From a bacterium (lineage in GTDB: Bacteria > Desulfobacterota > DSWW01): a DNA stretch of 64,000 bases. Positions 25,183-35,232 of the stretch are shown piece by piece. The stretch covers positions 1-64,000 of the forward strand of contig JANQFG010000037.1 in the NCBI GenBank assembly GCA_028277985.1. Reading direction: 5' to 3'. Both the position numbers and the translations under genes were made by a program. Each line of letters opens with the position of its first letter. Within the stretch, counting starts at the first letter, position 1. The notes under the pieces are model-generated. The model saw nothing but the letters and a program-made list of their open reading frames with translations. It did no database searches and had not been told where the DNA came from.

Positions 25183-25281
25183 GTCAGGTATGAGGTTTTA
25201 GGTATTAGCACCCCGCCACTCCGCCATGACGATACTTTCGGGGGAAGGTGGTGGGCTAATGGCTCAGACCTTATACCTAAC
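25183..25281. repeat. Imperfect inverted repeat, MITE-like
   Basis: 27-base arms at 25183-25209 (starting GTCAGGTATGAGG) and 25255-25281 (ending CCTTATACCTAAC) match at 21 of 27 positions as inverted copies, with 45 bases between them, and CCCCGCC and GGTGGTGGG extend the pairing inward. The arms themselves contain internal AGGTAT repeats. It sits between the hybrid kinase stop and the MFS promoter. No protein is encoded. Confidence 0.5.
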
Positions 25282-25314
25282 GGCCAGGCTCAAAGAGTAC
25301 GGAAGACCGGATAC

Positions 25315-28300
25315 TCACTGCGATTGCTGGGAAGGGTCCGGGTGGGCGGCTTGCCGGGAAGCAAGATAGGCCTTGAAGAATCTTCGAACCCGTTCGAATT
25401 CGGACCGGATTTCGGAAAGCAGCTCGGGACCCTCTCCGGGAGCATCTCCGCTTGCGAACTCCTCGAGCCTCCGAGCGATCTCCTGCATCCCCTTGGCTCC
25501 CGCATTTGCGCTTGCGCCCTTGATCGAGTGTGCCCGGTTTTCCACGTCTTCCCTCAGGTCCTCGTGGATGGAGGACTCGAGTGCTTTGAGGCTTTGTTCG
25601 GTCGTCGATACGTAGGATTCGATCAGGTCCCTCTCGAAGGCGATGTCTCCGTCGGCGATCGCCTGGATTCGCTGGATGTGAACAGGCTTGCCCTGGCCGG
25701 GCGCACCGTCGGGAGAAAGCAACGCTGCAGACGGCTCGGTCGTGAGGACCTTCTCCAGGACTTCGTTCAGGGCGAGGGCAGTCACCGGTTTGCTCAAATA
25801 ATCGTTCATGCCCGCCTCGAGGCATCTCTCCCGGTCGCCTTTCAATGCATGGGCCGTCATGGCGATGATCGGGATGTCGTGCCGAAGCACACGCGAATCA
25901 GGATCACGAATCAACTCCGTTGCCTCGAATCCGTTCATGTCCGGCATCTGTACGTCCATCAGGACAAGGTCATAGGGGATCGTCTCGAGGGCGGAGACCG
26001 CCTCCCGGCCATTCGCCACGGCGTCGGCACGATACCCGAGCTTCTGTAGAATGCGCAGGGCCACCTTCTGGTTCACCACGTTGTCCTCGGCCAGGAGGAT
26101 GCGCACCCTGCGCTTCTTCTCCTCCCGCAGGGTGTGCCGGGTGATGATGGGGCGATCTCTCATGCCGGGATCTGCCGGCGCTACACCCAGGACCGTGACG
26201 AGGCAATCATAGAGCTGTGATATCTTGATCGGCTTCGTGAGGTATGCGGCAAAGCCGATTTGCTGCAATTGCGCGGTTTCACCTCGGCTTCCCAGAGAAG
26301 TGAGCATGACGAGCCGGGTGTCCCAAATATCAGGGTCCTGCTTGATCTGCTGTCCCAGGGTCTTGCCATCCATGCCGGGCATCTGCATATCGACCAGGGC
26401 GATTCGAAAGGGGTCCCGGTCCACGGAAGCCTTGCGAAGCGCCTCCAGGGCCTTCTCGCCGTCCCCTGCCTCTTCGAAACGACAGCCCCAGGAGCGGAGC
26501 ATCTCTCGAAACACCAACCGGTTGGTCGCGTGGTCGTCGACGACGAGGATCCGCGCCTCTCGGATGTCTTCGGGCAGAATCTTTTCAGGCGGGCGCGCCT
26601 TCGCCTGTTTCTCCAGATCGAGGGTGAACCAGAACTTTGAACCCATTCCCTCCTTGCTCTCGAACCCGATCTGGCCGCCCATGATCCGCACCAGCTGCTG
26701 GGAGATGGCAAGCCCGAGCCCCGTTCCTCCGTATTTGCGCGTGATCGAAGCGTCCACCTGCGAGAAGGACTTGAACAGGCGGTCCCGTCGGTCCTCAGGG
26801 ATGCCGATTCCGGTATCGATTACCGAGAAGCGAACGAGTGCGTGGCTCTCCGCCTCTTCATCCACGGCGACTCGGATATGCACCTCACCCTGCTCCGTGA
26901 ATTTGATTGCGTTGCCGGTCAGGTTGATCAGGATCTGTCGGAGACGTCCCGGATCTCCCTTTACCAGGGCGGGAACGTCCGGATGGATCAGAATCGAAAA
27001 CTCGAGGTCCTTGTCATGGGCCCGCATGGCCAACATGTCGGCCACGTCTTCGACCGTGGTTCTCAGATCGAAGTCGAGGACCTCCAGGTCGAGCTGCCCC
27101 GCCTCGATCTTGGAGAAGTCCAGGATATCGTTGATCAGGCTCAAGAGCGTATCCGCCGAGGAATGAATCGTTCGCGCGTACTCCTGCTGCTCCGGCGAAA
27201 GATCGGTCTCCATGAGCAACCCGGTCATCCCGATCACGCCGTTCATGGGTGTACGAATCTCGTGGCTCATGTTGGCCAGGAACTCGCTCTTGGCCACATT
27301 GGCGACTTCCGCCTTCAGGGCGAGCAGGTTCGCATGCTGGATCGCCTGCTCGAGCTGGCTGTTCGTCTTCCCCATCTCCTGATGGGCCTCCAGAAGCTCT
27401 ATCTCCGCCTGCTTCCGTTCGGTGATGTCACGGGCAAAGGCGCAGTTGTATTCCTTGCCCTCGAATTGCATGTGATTGAGGGTAAGCTCTACGGGGAAGG
27501 TCCGGCCCGTCCTGGTGCGGTGGTGCGATTCGAGCATGAAGGAGCCTCTTTCGCGAAGCTCGTTCCAGTGTGTGGGCCAGACTTCAGGGGGGAAGTCGGG
27601 GTCGATGTCATGGACGGTCATTGTGAGGAGCTCGTCCGGGGAATAGCCCAGACATTTGCAGGCAGCTTCATTGACGTAAATGAAACGGGCATTACTGTCC
27701 ATCCAATAGACCGGGTCGGCAGCGTGATCGACCGAGAACTGGGTGAACCGCAACACCTCTTCGGCCCGGTTTCGCTCGGTGACGTCCCGAGAGTTGAGGA
27801 CGATGCCCTCGATGGCCGGATCATCCAGAAAGCTCTTGCCTACGATCTGTATGTTTCGCCAGGAGCCGTTCTTGTGCAGTATGCGGCACTCGGAAGAGAT
27901 GGTCTTGCCGGTCTTTGCCGCTTGCACGAACGCATCGAGGAGACGCTCCCTGTCTTCGGAATGGATGACGTCAAAGGCGCTCTTGCCGGCCAGGTCTTCC
28001 GGCAGGTACCCGAGGATGCGTTCGATCGAGGGGCTGACGTAGCGTCTGCTGCCGTCGCGGTTCAGGATCGAGATGATATCGGATCCGTTCTCCACCATCG
28101 ACCGAAAACGTCTCTCACTTTCGGAGAGCCCTTCTAGGGACTTCTCCAGGTCCCGGGTCTTCCGTTGAACCAGGTCCTCCATCCTCGTTCGGTACCTGTT
28201 CACCTCTTCGGCCGCAGCGATCATGCTCTGGTTGAGCAGGATGAATTCCTTGTCCAGGCTTCCGGAGAAGACAAAGCCGGATCCGCCGGACGCCAGATCC

Positions 28301-29124
28301 TGCGAGGCGGTCCTGGCTTCCTCGATGGACCGGAAGATCGAGGTGAAATAGAGGCCCACGAGAAAGCTGCAGATCAACATGCTCAGGATCGAAAACAGGG
28401 TGATGATCGCGCTTTCGCCAGGGTCCTCGTGGGACCCGAGGGTGAAGGAGTTGATTACGACGAGGGTGATCAACATGAAGACCACGAAAGAGGCGAATTT
28501 CCCCTTGAGAGAGAAGAGGGGGGCCTCTTCGAATTTCTGTCCGAGTTGATGGATCTTCTTCTTTACCTGGGATCGCAGGGACAGGGTCAGGAAGTCCGAG
28601 ATTACGTAGGTGATATACAGATAGACGAGGATAGCGATCAAGCCCGCCCGAATGCCCAGGAAGACCTGCTCGAGATTTGCACCGTGGAGTGCAACCACCG
28701 AGAGGATTCCCGATAGAAGGGAAAGGCCGAAGACGGCGGCGGCCACCGTGTTCCAGAGAGGGAATTTGGACAAGGCGTGCAACAGGTCGGGCAGCCCCTC
28801 GGAAGAGAGGGAAGGGGACATATCCATGCCGCGCACCTGGTCGTTGATGATCCGGAGCCTTTTGAGTTCCCGCCTGACCCCGAAGGTCCTGAGGAGGCCG
28901 AAGCAGACATAGTGGGTGAGCGACGAGAGTGCTAGCAGCGCGAACAGCGCATAGACGATCCGGTTGGGGAGAATGTCCAGGATCAGGAGGTCTTTTCGAA
29001 TGTACAGGTAGCCATAGAAGTAGAGATACCCGTACAGGGACGCTATCTGTCCACCCATGATGCTTAGGAACGCCACGGCAAAGGTGTAGCAAGTCGATCT
29101 TGCCAGCCAGGCGAAGGCTCTCAT
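25315..29124 (-). CDS. Six-span membrane hybrid histidine kinase with two receivers and HPt
   Basis: 1269 residues. Six N-terminal helices (about 8-40, 54-80, 122-146, 156-184, 210-232 and 240-262) form a membrane sensor. A HAMP-like/coiled linker follows, then two PAS domains (about 335-450 and 460-580), a HisKA domain with [14 protein letters not shown], a HATPase ([21 protein letters not shown]), receiver 1 ([22 protein letters not shown]), receiver 2 ([23 protein letters not shown]) and a C-terminal HPt ([10 protein letters not shown]). This is a complete BarA/ArcB-like phosphorelay scaffold that still needs an external response regulator; none is adjacent. The signal is unknown. It starts at 29124. 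Confidence 0.9.
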   Translation of the reverse strand: MRAFAWLARSTCYTFAVAFLSIMGGQIASLYGYLYFYGYLYIRKDLLILDILPNRIVYALFALLALSSLTHYVCFGLLRTFGVRRELKRLRIINDQVRGMDMSPSLSSEGLPDLLHALSKFPLWNTVAAAVFGLSLLSGILSVVALHGANLEQVFLGIRAGLIAILVYLYITYVISDFLTLSLRSQVKKKIHQLGQKFEEAPLFSLKGKFASFVVFMLITLVVINSFTLGSHEDPGESAIITLFSILSMLICSFLVGLYFTSIFRSIEEARTASQDLASGGSGFVFSGSLDKEFILLNQSMIAAAEEVNRYRTRMEDLVQRKTRDLEKSLEGLSESERRFRSMVENGSDIISILNRDGSRRYVSPSIERILGYLPEDLAGKSAFDVIHSEDRERLLDAFVQAAKTGKTISSECRILHKNGSWRNIQIVGKSFLDDPAIEGIVLNSRDVTERNRAEEVLRFTQFSVDHAADPVYWMDSNARFIYVNEAACKCLGYSPDELLTMTVHDIDPDFPPEVWPTHWNELRERGSFMLESHHRTRTGRTFPVELTLNHMQFEGKEYNCAFARDITERKQAEIELLEAHQEMGKTNSQLEQAIQHANLLALKAEVANVAKSEFLANMSHEIRTPMNGVIGMTGLLMETDLSPEQQEYARTIHSSADTLLSLINDILDFSKIEAGQLDLEVLDFDLRTTVEDVADMLAMRAHDKDLEFSILIHPDVPALVKGDPGRLRQILINLTGNAIKFTEQGEVHIRVAVDEEAESHALVRFSVIDTGIGIPEDRRDRLFKSFSQVDASITRKYGGTGLGLAISQQLVRIMGGQIGFESKEGMGSKFWFTLDLEKQAKARPPEKILPEDIREARILVVDDHATNRLVFREMLRSWGCRFEEAGDGEKALEALRKASVDRDPFRIALVDMQMPGMDGKTLGQQIKQDPDIWDTRLVMLTSLGSRGETAQLQQIGFAAYLTKPIKISQLYDCLVTVLGVAPADPGMRDRPIITRHTLREEKKRRVRILLAEDNVVNQKVALRILQKLGYRADAVANGREAVSALETIPYDLVLMDVQMPDMNGFEATELIRDPDSRVLRHDIPIIAMTAHALKGDRERCLEAGMNDYLSKPVTALALNEVLEKVLTTEPSAALLSPDGAPGQGKPVHIQRIQAIADGDIAFERDLIESYVSTTEQSLKALESSIHEDLREDVENRAHSIKGASANAGAKGMQEIARRLEEFASGDAPGEGPELLSEIRSEFERVRRFFKAYLASRQAAHPDPSQQSQ

Positions 29125-29227
29125 GGACTACCCCTTCTTTTCTACAAAACGTAGTTTATCCCGCAGGGGTTTCACCCCCTCTTCATCGGAACAAAATTCG
29201 GGGTTCATGAGTTTTTCTGGAAGAAAA

Positions 29228-30199
29228 TCAGGCTTGTGCAGAGAGGGCCAGCAGGCGGTCCGCCAGCTCGATCACATACCCTTTGCCCTTGTCGCCTTCC
29301 TCGAGGGCCTGGGTCCAGCGCTGGGGAAGGGCTTCGGCCCCATGGTAGGCACCGGCTACGGCGCCGGCCATGGCGCCGATGGTGTCTGTATCTCCTCCGA
29401 GGTTTACGGCTCGGATGATTGCCGACTCCGGGTCTTGGGGGCAGGACAGGACCGCCCAGAGGGCAGAGGATACGGAGCAGGAGGCCTGGGCGCTCGTTCC
29501 AAGATGGACCGCAGCCTCCTCCGGGGATGCCCGAAGGTTCTGCGCGATCCAGCCGATAGCATCCACAAATTCTTCTGGGCCGGCAAGTTTGAGGTTTTTC
29601 AGGAAGGAGTCGGCATCCAATTCCACGTCCTGCTCCCTGCTCTTGATCGCCCAGCGAATAGCGATTGCCTGAATGCAGGCCCCTATTCTGCCGATCGGGT
29701 GGGTATGTCCCGTGATCGCCGCCTGCTGCGCGGCAGCCCGGACCATTGCCTCGGAATCTGCATAGAACGCGAGGGCGATCGGCGCCACCCGCATGGCGGC
29801 CCCGTTCGCATAGGAGCCCCCTGGCACCTCGTGCGCCTTGGTGGCATCTTGCCATGGAGCCCCGTCGCGAATGGCCGAGAGGATCTTCTGAGCATTTCCT
29901 CCGTAGCCGCGATCCGGATTGAAGTTCTCGCCAAAGCGTGCAGCCACGCGATGTGCGTCCAACCTCCCCGGAGTATCCAAAAGGGCCTCGGCGAGGCCGA
30001 TCATCATCTCCGTGTCGTCGGTGTACGTACCGCGCCCGAGCCGCGCGGGGAGCATCTCCGTCACCACGTCGAATCGAGCCCGGATCACGGAATTGGACAT
30101 GCCTTCGACCGGCATGCCCAGGGCGTCACCGACCATTGTGCCGAGCAGGGCGCCCCGGAAGCACTGCATCAATCGTTCTCTGGCTGGTTCGTTCGTCAA
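29228..30199 (-). CDS. ADP-ribosylglycohydrolase family protein
   Basis: 323 residues. Both di-metal motifs are present: GRGTYTDDTEM near the N-terminus and NLGGDTDTIGAMAGAVAGA near the C-terminus, with GALLGTMVGDALG at the start as in the DraG/ARH family. These enzymes remove ADP-ribose from proteins or small molecules. There is no nitrogenase regulation context (no draT or nif genes nearby), so the substrate is open. It lies 103 bases upstream of the hybrid kinase on the same strand, too far for certain co-transcription. Confidence 0.9.
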   Translation of the reverse strand: MTNEPARERLMQCFRGALLGTMVGDALGMPVEGMSNSVIRARFDVVTEMLPARLGRGTYTDDTEMMIGLAEALLDTPGRLDAHRVAARFGENFNPDRGYGGNAQKILSAIRDGAPWQDATKAHEVPGGSYANGAAMRVAPIALAFYADSEAMVRAAAQQAAITGHTHPIGRIGACIQAIAIRWAIKSREQDVELDADSFLKNLKLAGPEEFVDAIGWIAQNLRASPEEAAVHLGTSAQASCSVSSALWAVLSCPQDPESAIIRAVNLGGDTDTIGAMAGAVAGAYHGAEALPQRWTQALEEGDKGKGYVIELADRLLALSAQA

Positions 30200-30238
30200 G
30201 ATGGGCCCCTCTTACGCAGACTAGAGTTCTTTCTACTA

Positions 30239-30274
30239 TCACAAATCGTCACAAAGTCCTAGATCTGCTAGAAT
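30239..30274 (+). promoter_or_regulatory. Candidate promoter and direct repeat before the L,D-transpeptidase gene
   Basis: TCGTCA (30246-30251), 17 bases and TAGAAT (30269-30274), 76 bases ahead of the start. It overlaps a direct repeat TCACAAA at 30239-30245 and 30249-30255. The same gap must serve the divergent ADP-ribosylglycohydrolase gene. Confidence 0.35.
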
Positions 30275-30349
30275 GGAAGTGAAAAATGTCTCTCATTTCT
30301 CCCTCTTTCCGGAGGGGGATGCAGAATATCCCCGCTCGAGGTAAACGCG

Positions 30350-32056
30350 ATGCGCTGTTTCTCTGCAAGAGGTGCTTGGGTCCGGATTGTCCGGGCCGTA
30401 GTTCCGATGACCGGGCTGTTTTTCGCCGTGTATGGAGGAGTCGCCTGGCCCATCAGCATGATCGAAGAAGCAGGCGAACAACTCAAAAGGACTCTCGCAC
30501 AGCCGCAACGAGAGGGAGTGTCCTTCTGCAGGAAGGAGGCTCTGTGCGGGCAGGCCGTGCTTTCCCGTTTCTACCAGGAGCGCGACTTCCGGCCCGCCTG
30601 GTCGGGCCCGGAAGGTCGTTTCGAGCTGGCAGAGGCCCTCGTTGCCTCCATAAAAAAGTCCTCCCTCGAGGGTCTGAGGCCGGATGCCTATCATCTGGGG
30701 ACGATCGAGACTCTGCTTCCGGCTGTCGGACGGGAGCGGGCCGCGGGACGGCCGTTGGAGCCGGAGGTCGTGGCCGATCTCGACCTGCTGCTTACAGACG
30801 CCTTTCTCATCTACGGGTCCCACATGTTGTCAGGACGGGTGGATCCGGAAACCGTTCACTCAAGATGGATCGTTCGAAGCCGCGAGGGGGACCTGGCCGA
30901 AGTCTTGCGGGCCGCTCTGGATAGCAAGGAGGTGGGTAAGGCTTTGAAGGGGCTCCTGCCCGCCTACCCCAAGTATGCAACACTCCGACAGGCCCTGCTG
31001 GAACACAGAGCGATCGCAGAAAAAGGAGGATGGCCCTCCGTTCCGGAGGGAGCCACGCTGCACAAGGAAGACCGTGATCCGCGCGTTTCCGCCTTGCGCG
31101 CTCGCCTCTCGGTATCTGGAGATCTGACCGAAGCCCAGGGGGCGGATTCGGAGGTCATGGATGAGGTCGTGGATCGAGCGGTTCGTCGGTTTCAAACCAG
31201 ACACGGGCTCACGGTGGACGGCGTGGTCGGCCCGGCCACCCTGGCGGCGCTCAATGTCCCGGCAGAGGACCGGGTGCAGCAGATCGAGCTCAACATGGAA
31301 CGATGGCGCTGGCTCCCCGAGGATCTTGGTACAAGATACATTCTTGTGAACACGGCCGATTTCTCGCTGGAGGTCGTCGACGAGGGGGAAAGGGTGCTCG
31401 CCATGCGTGTGGTTGCCGGCAAGAAGGCGAGGCGTACCCCGGTCCTGAGCGGCGCGATGACGTACCTCGTCCTGAATCCCTACTGGAACATTCCACACAA
31501 GCTTGCCGTCCGTGACATCCTGCCCAAGGTCTTCGAGGACCCGGGCTATTTGGATCGTCAGGGGATTCGTGTCTTCGAGAACTGGGAGGATTCTGCGCAG
31601 GAGCTGCCGCATTCAACGATCGACTGGTTCATCATCACCCCTCAGAACCTCACTTATAAATTCCGCCAGGATCCAGGGCCCCGGAATGCTCTCGGGCGGG
31701 TGAAATTCATGTTTCCGAACAAGTTCGCGGTCTACCTTCACGACACACCTTCGCGGTACATGTTCACTCGAAGCCGACGTGATTTCAGCTCGGGGTGTAT
31801 ACGCGTCGAAAAGCCGATCGACCTGGCAGCCTACGTGCTCGAGGGCGACCCGAACTGGACGAGGGAGGCAATCCTTTCAGGAATCGAAGAAGGGACGAAC
31901 AGAAACGTGTGGCTGCCGGAAGCGATTCCCGTGCATGTCCTCTACTGGACCGCTTGGGTCGACCGTGAGGGGTCGGTCTGCTTTCGCCGTGATGTGTACG
32001 GTCGGGATGGGCCGTTGGCCAGGGCGCTCGAGGAAGGGCCGCACCGCTACCAGTAA
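30350..32056 (+). CDS. YcbB/LdtD-type L,D-transpeptidase
   Basis: 568 residues. After an N-terminal hydrophobic anchor or signal (about 10-33) comes a scaffold domain (RFYQERDFRPAW, LEGLRPDAYHL), a peptidoglycan-binding domain (RAVRRFQTRHGL, VDGVVGPATLAALN) and a YkuD catalytic domain with YLHDTPSRYMF and the nucleophile in SSGCIRVEKP. Such enzymes form 3-3 crosslinks in peptidoglycan of the periplasm. The length is close to that of E. coli LdtD. The 3' end overlaps by 10 bases the convergent MepK-like gene, which cuts such crosslinks in E. coli. Confidence 0.9.
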   Translation: MRCFSARGAWVRIVRAVVPMTGLFFAVYGGVAWPISMIEEAGEQLKRTLAQPQREGVSFCRKEALCGQAVLSRFYQERDFRPAWSGPEGRFELAEALVASIKKSSLEGLRPDAYHLGTIETLLPAVGRERAAGRPLEPEVVADLDLLLTDAFLIYGSHMLSGRVDPETVHSRWIVRSREGDLAEVLRAALDSKEVGKALKGLLPAYPKYATLRQALLEHRAIAEKGGWPSVPEGATLHKEDRDPRVSALRARLSVSGDLTEAQGADSEVMDEVVDRAVRRFQTRHGLTVDGVVGPATLAALNVPAEDRVQQIELNMERWRWLPEDLGTRYILVNTADFSLEVVDEGERVLAMRVVAGKKARRTPVLSGAMTYLVLNPYWNIPHKLAVRDILPKVFEDPGYLDRQGIRVFENWEDSAQELPHSTIDWFIITPQNLTYKFRQDPGPRNALGRVKFMFPNKFAVYLHDTPSRYMFTRSRRDFSSGCIRVEKPIDLAAYVLEGDPNWTREAILSGIEEGTNRNVWLPEAIPVHVLYWTAWVDREGSVCFRRDVYGRDGPLARALEEGPHRYQ

Positions 32057-32628
32057 CGGATACGCCCCACGTCGATGTGGACGAAGTTCGGTCCCCGGTA
32101 GGTACCCACGCCCCCGCCCTTGAGGTCGATCGCTGCGCGACGCAGCGTGGAAAGGTCGCACCCCGGCAGACGGATGTCCAGGGCCTTCCCTTGGAGATGA
32201 AGGCTCTTGCTGGCCACGCCGTTGCCGTTAGCGCGGAGGATTGCGTTCGTCTTTGGAGAACGGTATCCGGAGATCACGTGGAAGGGGCCCCGAACACCTA
32301 GAGATTTGCCAAGGGCGTGCGCGAGATCCAGAAGCCGGGTGTCGATCGGCTTGACCTCACCCGTCCTGTGGTCCCGCAGGATGTGGTCGATTTCGGCCAG
32401 GGCCTGCTTCCTGTATTTCCCCTGGGCCCAGTAAACCACGTCCAGCTTCTCAGCCGTGTGGGTGTTGTAAAAGGCGAGTGACCTTTCCGGCGTCCAGATT
32501 TCCTGAACGGCCGCAATGGCCCGGCCCGGGATAGCTGCCGAGAGTAGGCCCACCGTGCCGAACTTTAGAAAGCGTCGTCGGCTTATCTGACGCTCTTGGG
32601 AAACGATATCGTAATCCGCTCGCTGCAT
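32047..32628 (-). CDS. Tat-exported DUF882/MepK-like murein endopeptidase
   Basis: 193 residues. A twin-arginine signal is visible (SRRRFLKFGTVGLLSAA). The M15-like DUF882 domain keeps the zinc ligands: His and Asp in SLHLQGKALDIRL and His in FVHIDVG, plus SGYRSPKTNA. The E. coli relative YcbK/MepK cleaves 3-3 peptidoglycan crosslinks. ATG 32628 is chosen because it gives a proper Tat signal; a longer N-terminal reading has no signal logic. It is convergent with the L,D-transpeptidase gene. Confidence 0.85.
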   Translation of the reverse strand: MQRADYDIVSQERQISRRRFLKFGTVGLLSAAIPGRAIAAVQEIWTPERSLAFYNTHTAEKLDVVYWAQGKYRKQALAEIDHILRDHRTGEVKPIDTRLLDLAHALGKSLGVRGPFHVISGYRSPKTNAILRANGNGVASKSLHLQGKALDIRLPGCDLSTLRRAAIDLKGGGVGTYRGPNFVHIDVGRIRYW

Positions 32629-32780
32629 CGTCCGGTTGTCTTTCTTCCTAAGCCTTTGAAAAACTGGCAGATTCGTTTCGCTCAGGATTTCCGTAATCCT
32701 GGCAAGGGTAGCCTTCGAGTAGAAAGAAAGCAAGAAGCATGCCCCTGTCCCCAATTGCGGGCGCTACACAATGGCGATAC

Positions 32781-33539
32781 TCATCGCTGAAATTTGCGGA
32801 TAAGCCCCAGGAACTCGGGCGTTCCGGCCATTTCGGTCAGGAAGGCCTTCTCAGTCGCAAGGTGGGTGAGGAGATCCGCATTCTGGGAGGAATACATCAT
32901 CGCCTTGATGGCGGCGGCCGCCTTGGGCGGGACTGCGGCGATCCTTTCCGCCAGGGCCTGGGTGTCTTCCAGAAAGGTCTCTTCAGGGAAGAACTTGCTG
33001 ACCATGCCGAACTTCTCTGCTTCCTGCTCGCGGATCGGTTCCCCCGTGAGGGCGATTTCCAGGGCCCTTGAGATTCCAACCATTTTCGGAAGGAAATAGT
33101 TCACTCCCCCATCGCCGGTCAGCCCGATGAGGGAGTAAGCATAGTGAAGCCGAAGCGTTTCGGTGGCCACCCGGATGTCGCATGCGAGGGCCAGGGCCGT
33201 TCCGTAGCCGGCCGCAAGTTGGTTGATCGCCGCAATGACCGGCTTGTCCGCCTGCCGGATCTCGGCGATCGCCTTGTGCGCGATCGTGGCCATGATGTCG
33301 ATGCGCCTGGCCGGGTCAGGGTCGGTTCCGGGTTCGGTCACATCCGCCCCCACCGAGAAGGCCCGTCCCTTTCCCGTGAGCACCACGACCCGGGTCGTCT
33401 CGTCACCCAGAGCCTGGCAGAGGGCATCCAGAGCCTCTTTGCCGAGCTCGGTGCTGAAGGCATTCAGTACGTCGGGCCGATTGAGGATCACCCACGACAC
33501 AGGGCCCTTGGTCTCACGGATCACTTGCTTGGAAGACAT
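32781..33539 (-). CDS. Crotonase-family protein (enoyl-CoA hydratase/isomerase)
   Basis: 252 residues. SVGADVTEPG and INQLAAGYGTALALACDIRVA are crotonase marks. The two glutamates of true hydratases are missing: the first position reads GYGTA and the second lies in SLIGLTGDGG. The Asp in GDGG occupies the place of the catalytic Asp of PaaG-type isomerases, so a double-bond isomerase or another CoA reaction is more likely than hydration. It starts 13 bases after the CoA-ligase stop and forms an operon with it. Confidence 0.8.
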   Translation of the reverse strand: MSSKQVIRETKGPVSWVILNRPDVLNAFSTELGKEALDALCQALGDETTRVVVLTGKGRAFSVGADVTEPGTDPDPARRIDIMATIAHKAIAEIRQADKPVIAAINQLAAGYGTALALACDIRVATETLRLHYAYSLIGLTGDGGVNYFLPKMVGISRALEIALTGEPIREQEAEKFGMVSKFFPEETFLEDTQALAERIAAVPPKAAAAIKAMMYSSQNADLLTHLATEKAFLTEMAGTPEFLGLIRKFQR

Positions 33540-33552
33540 TGCGACTCCTGTG

Positions 33553-35094
33553 TCACTCGTTTGAGTACTGCTCGACCAGAACGAACTTGGTCACCTTGCC
33601 GGTGGGGGTCCTCGGAAGGGGGCCGTCCGTCCAGATGATCTTCTTGGGCACCTTGAAGCCCGCGATCCTCTCCTTGCAGTAGCTGGTCAGGTCGTCCTCG
33701 GTGACCGATGCTTCCGGTGCCTTGACCACCACACCTGTAACCATCTCGCCCCACGTCTCGTGCGGCAGCCCTATGACCGCGCAGTCCGCCACGCCGGGAT
33801 GGCTGAGTAACGTCGACTCCACCTCCACGGCGAACACGTTCTGACCTCCGGAGATGATCATGTCCTTGACCCTGCCCGAAAGGTACAGGAACCCTTCTTC
33901 ATCGAACCTTCCCAGGTCTCCGGTGTGGACCCACCCGTCCCGGAAGACCTCCCGGGTCTTCTCTTCATTCTGAAAATAGCCGGCCGTGGCGGTCGGCACC
34001 CTGCCGATGATCTCTCCCACCTCACCGACCGGGACGTCCTTGCCCTGGGCGTCGACGATGCGCACCTCGGCGGAGAAGATGACCTGTCCCACGGAGTCCG
34101 GTTTCTTTTCCTTTTCCTCGGGCCCGAGCTGTGTGAGGATCCCGGTTTCCTGGAGGCCGTAGTACTCGTAGATGTTCGGGCAGATCCTCTTCTTGACCTC
34201 CTCCTGAAGGCTCGGGGCGAGGGGGGCTGCAGCGAAGACCAGCGCACGGAGCGAGCTCAGGTCGCGTTCCTCTACGTCGGGAAAGGAGAGTGCGAAACTG
34301 GCCATGGTAGGGACCCAGTTGGAGATCGTCACCTTTTCGGACTCGATCAGCTCGAGCATCTTCTGGGCCTGGAACTGGTGGATCACGTTCCGGGCTCCCG
34401 TGTACATGCCGATGCCGCACCAGGCGAAGCCGACCCTTCCGAAGATCGGGAAGGCGGTCAGGATCACATCCTTGCGGGTCACGTCATGAATCATCGCCAT
34501 GATCAGGGCGTTCGCGTTGTTGTAGTGGGTCAGGAAATAGCCTTTGGGCAGGCCCGTCGTTCCGGATGTAAGGTTGAGATACTGGATATCCTCTTCGGAG
34601 GTCTCTACCGCCGGTTCCTCGGGAGAGGCGCGGCTTGCGAGCTCCTCGTAACCCGTGGCGAATCCGGGAAGCTCCTCTCCCATGCCCACGAAATGGGCAA
34701 CGCCGGGGAGGGCCTCCCGTACCTGGCCTGCCACTTCGGAGAACCACGGATCGAACAGGAGCGCCTGGGCCCCGCAGTGTTTCATCAATTCGATCATTTC
34801 CGCCGGGGCCAGTCGATAGTTCAGCGGAATGCCGATGATGCCCGCCTTGGCCAGGGCAAAGTAGATCTCCACGATCTCGGCCCGGTTCGTACAGAGAAAG
34901 GCGGCCACGTCCCCTTTCTTCAAGCCCATGGACATGAGCCCGTTGGCCAGACCGTTTGCGCGCCGATTGACTTCCCGGAAGGAGAAACGCCGCCCTGTGG
35001 AAGAACAGAAGATCGCCTCGCGGTCGCCGTAGCGTACAGCTGCAACACGGGCGATGTTGCCAACGGTCAGCGTTCCGGTCGCTTTCTGTGTCAC
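33553..35094 (-). CDS. AMP-dependent acyl-CoA synthetase (GTG start)
   Basis: 513 residues. The P-loop-like LNLTSGTTGLPKG, YYGLQETG, HTGDLGRFDEEGFLY, GRVKDMIISGGQNV and the C-terminal catalytic Lys in PRTPTGKVTKF show a complete ANL ligase of the fatty/aryl acid type. The GTG at 35094 has a GGAGG ribosome site; an upstream in-frame ATG lies inside a palindrome and has no site. It is co-transcribed with the crotonase gene behind it. Together they suggest activation of an acid and rearrangement of its CoA ester. The substrate is not determined. Confidence 0.85.
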   Translation of the reverse strand: MTQKATGTLTVGNIARVAAVRYGDREAIFCSSTGRRFSFREVNRRANGLANGLMSMGLKKGDVAAFLCTNRAEIVEIYFALAKAGIIGIPLNYRLAPAEMIELMKHCGAQALLFDPWFSEVAGQVREALPGVAHFVGMGEELPGFATGYEELASRASPEEPAVETSEEDIQYLNLTSGTTGLPKGYFLTHYNNANALIMAMIHDVTRKDVILTAFPIFGRVGFAWCGIGMYTGARNVIHQFQAQKMLELIESEKVTISNWVPTMASFALSFPDVEERDLSSLRALVFAAAPLAPSLQEEVKKRICPNIYEYYGLQETGILTQLGPEEKEKKPDSVGQVIFSAEVRIVDAQGKDVPVGEVGEIIGRVPTATAGYFQNEEKTREVFRDGWVHTGDLGRFDEEGFLYLSGRVKDMIISGGQNVFAVEVESTLLSHPGVADCAVIGLPHETWGEMVTGVVVKAPEASVTEDDLTSYCKERIAGFKVPKKIIWTDGPLPRTPTGKVTKFVLVEQYSNE

Positions 35095-35170
35095 CGCCTT
35101 CCCTCCTCTCGTTCCTCTCTTGCGAATTTGGGTGCAGCCACCCAGTACGCACCAGAATCGCATTTAAATT

Positions 35171-35218
35171 GGGGACAGCCACTCATTTCTCTCTCGTTGG
35201 AAATGGGTGGCTGTCCCC
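35171..35218. repeat. Near-perfect 18-base hairpin, GGGGACAGCCAC type
   Basis: GGGGACAGCCACTCATTT (35171-35188) pairs with 35201-35218 over 18 bases, with a single T/C difference (a G-U pair as RNA) and a 12-base loop. It lies between the stop of the CocE-type gene and the acyl-CoA synthetase start. There is no T-run, so it is not a standard terminator. Related TGTCCCC stretches occur near 3642-3652 and 32744-32756. Confidence 0.6.
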
Positions 35219-35232
35219 GATGGGTAGGATCC

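Noticed and set aside
35171..35218. Intrinsic terminator after the CocE-type gene
   Set aside because: The stem is strong but no T-run follows on either strand, and the motif type recurs elsewhere.
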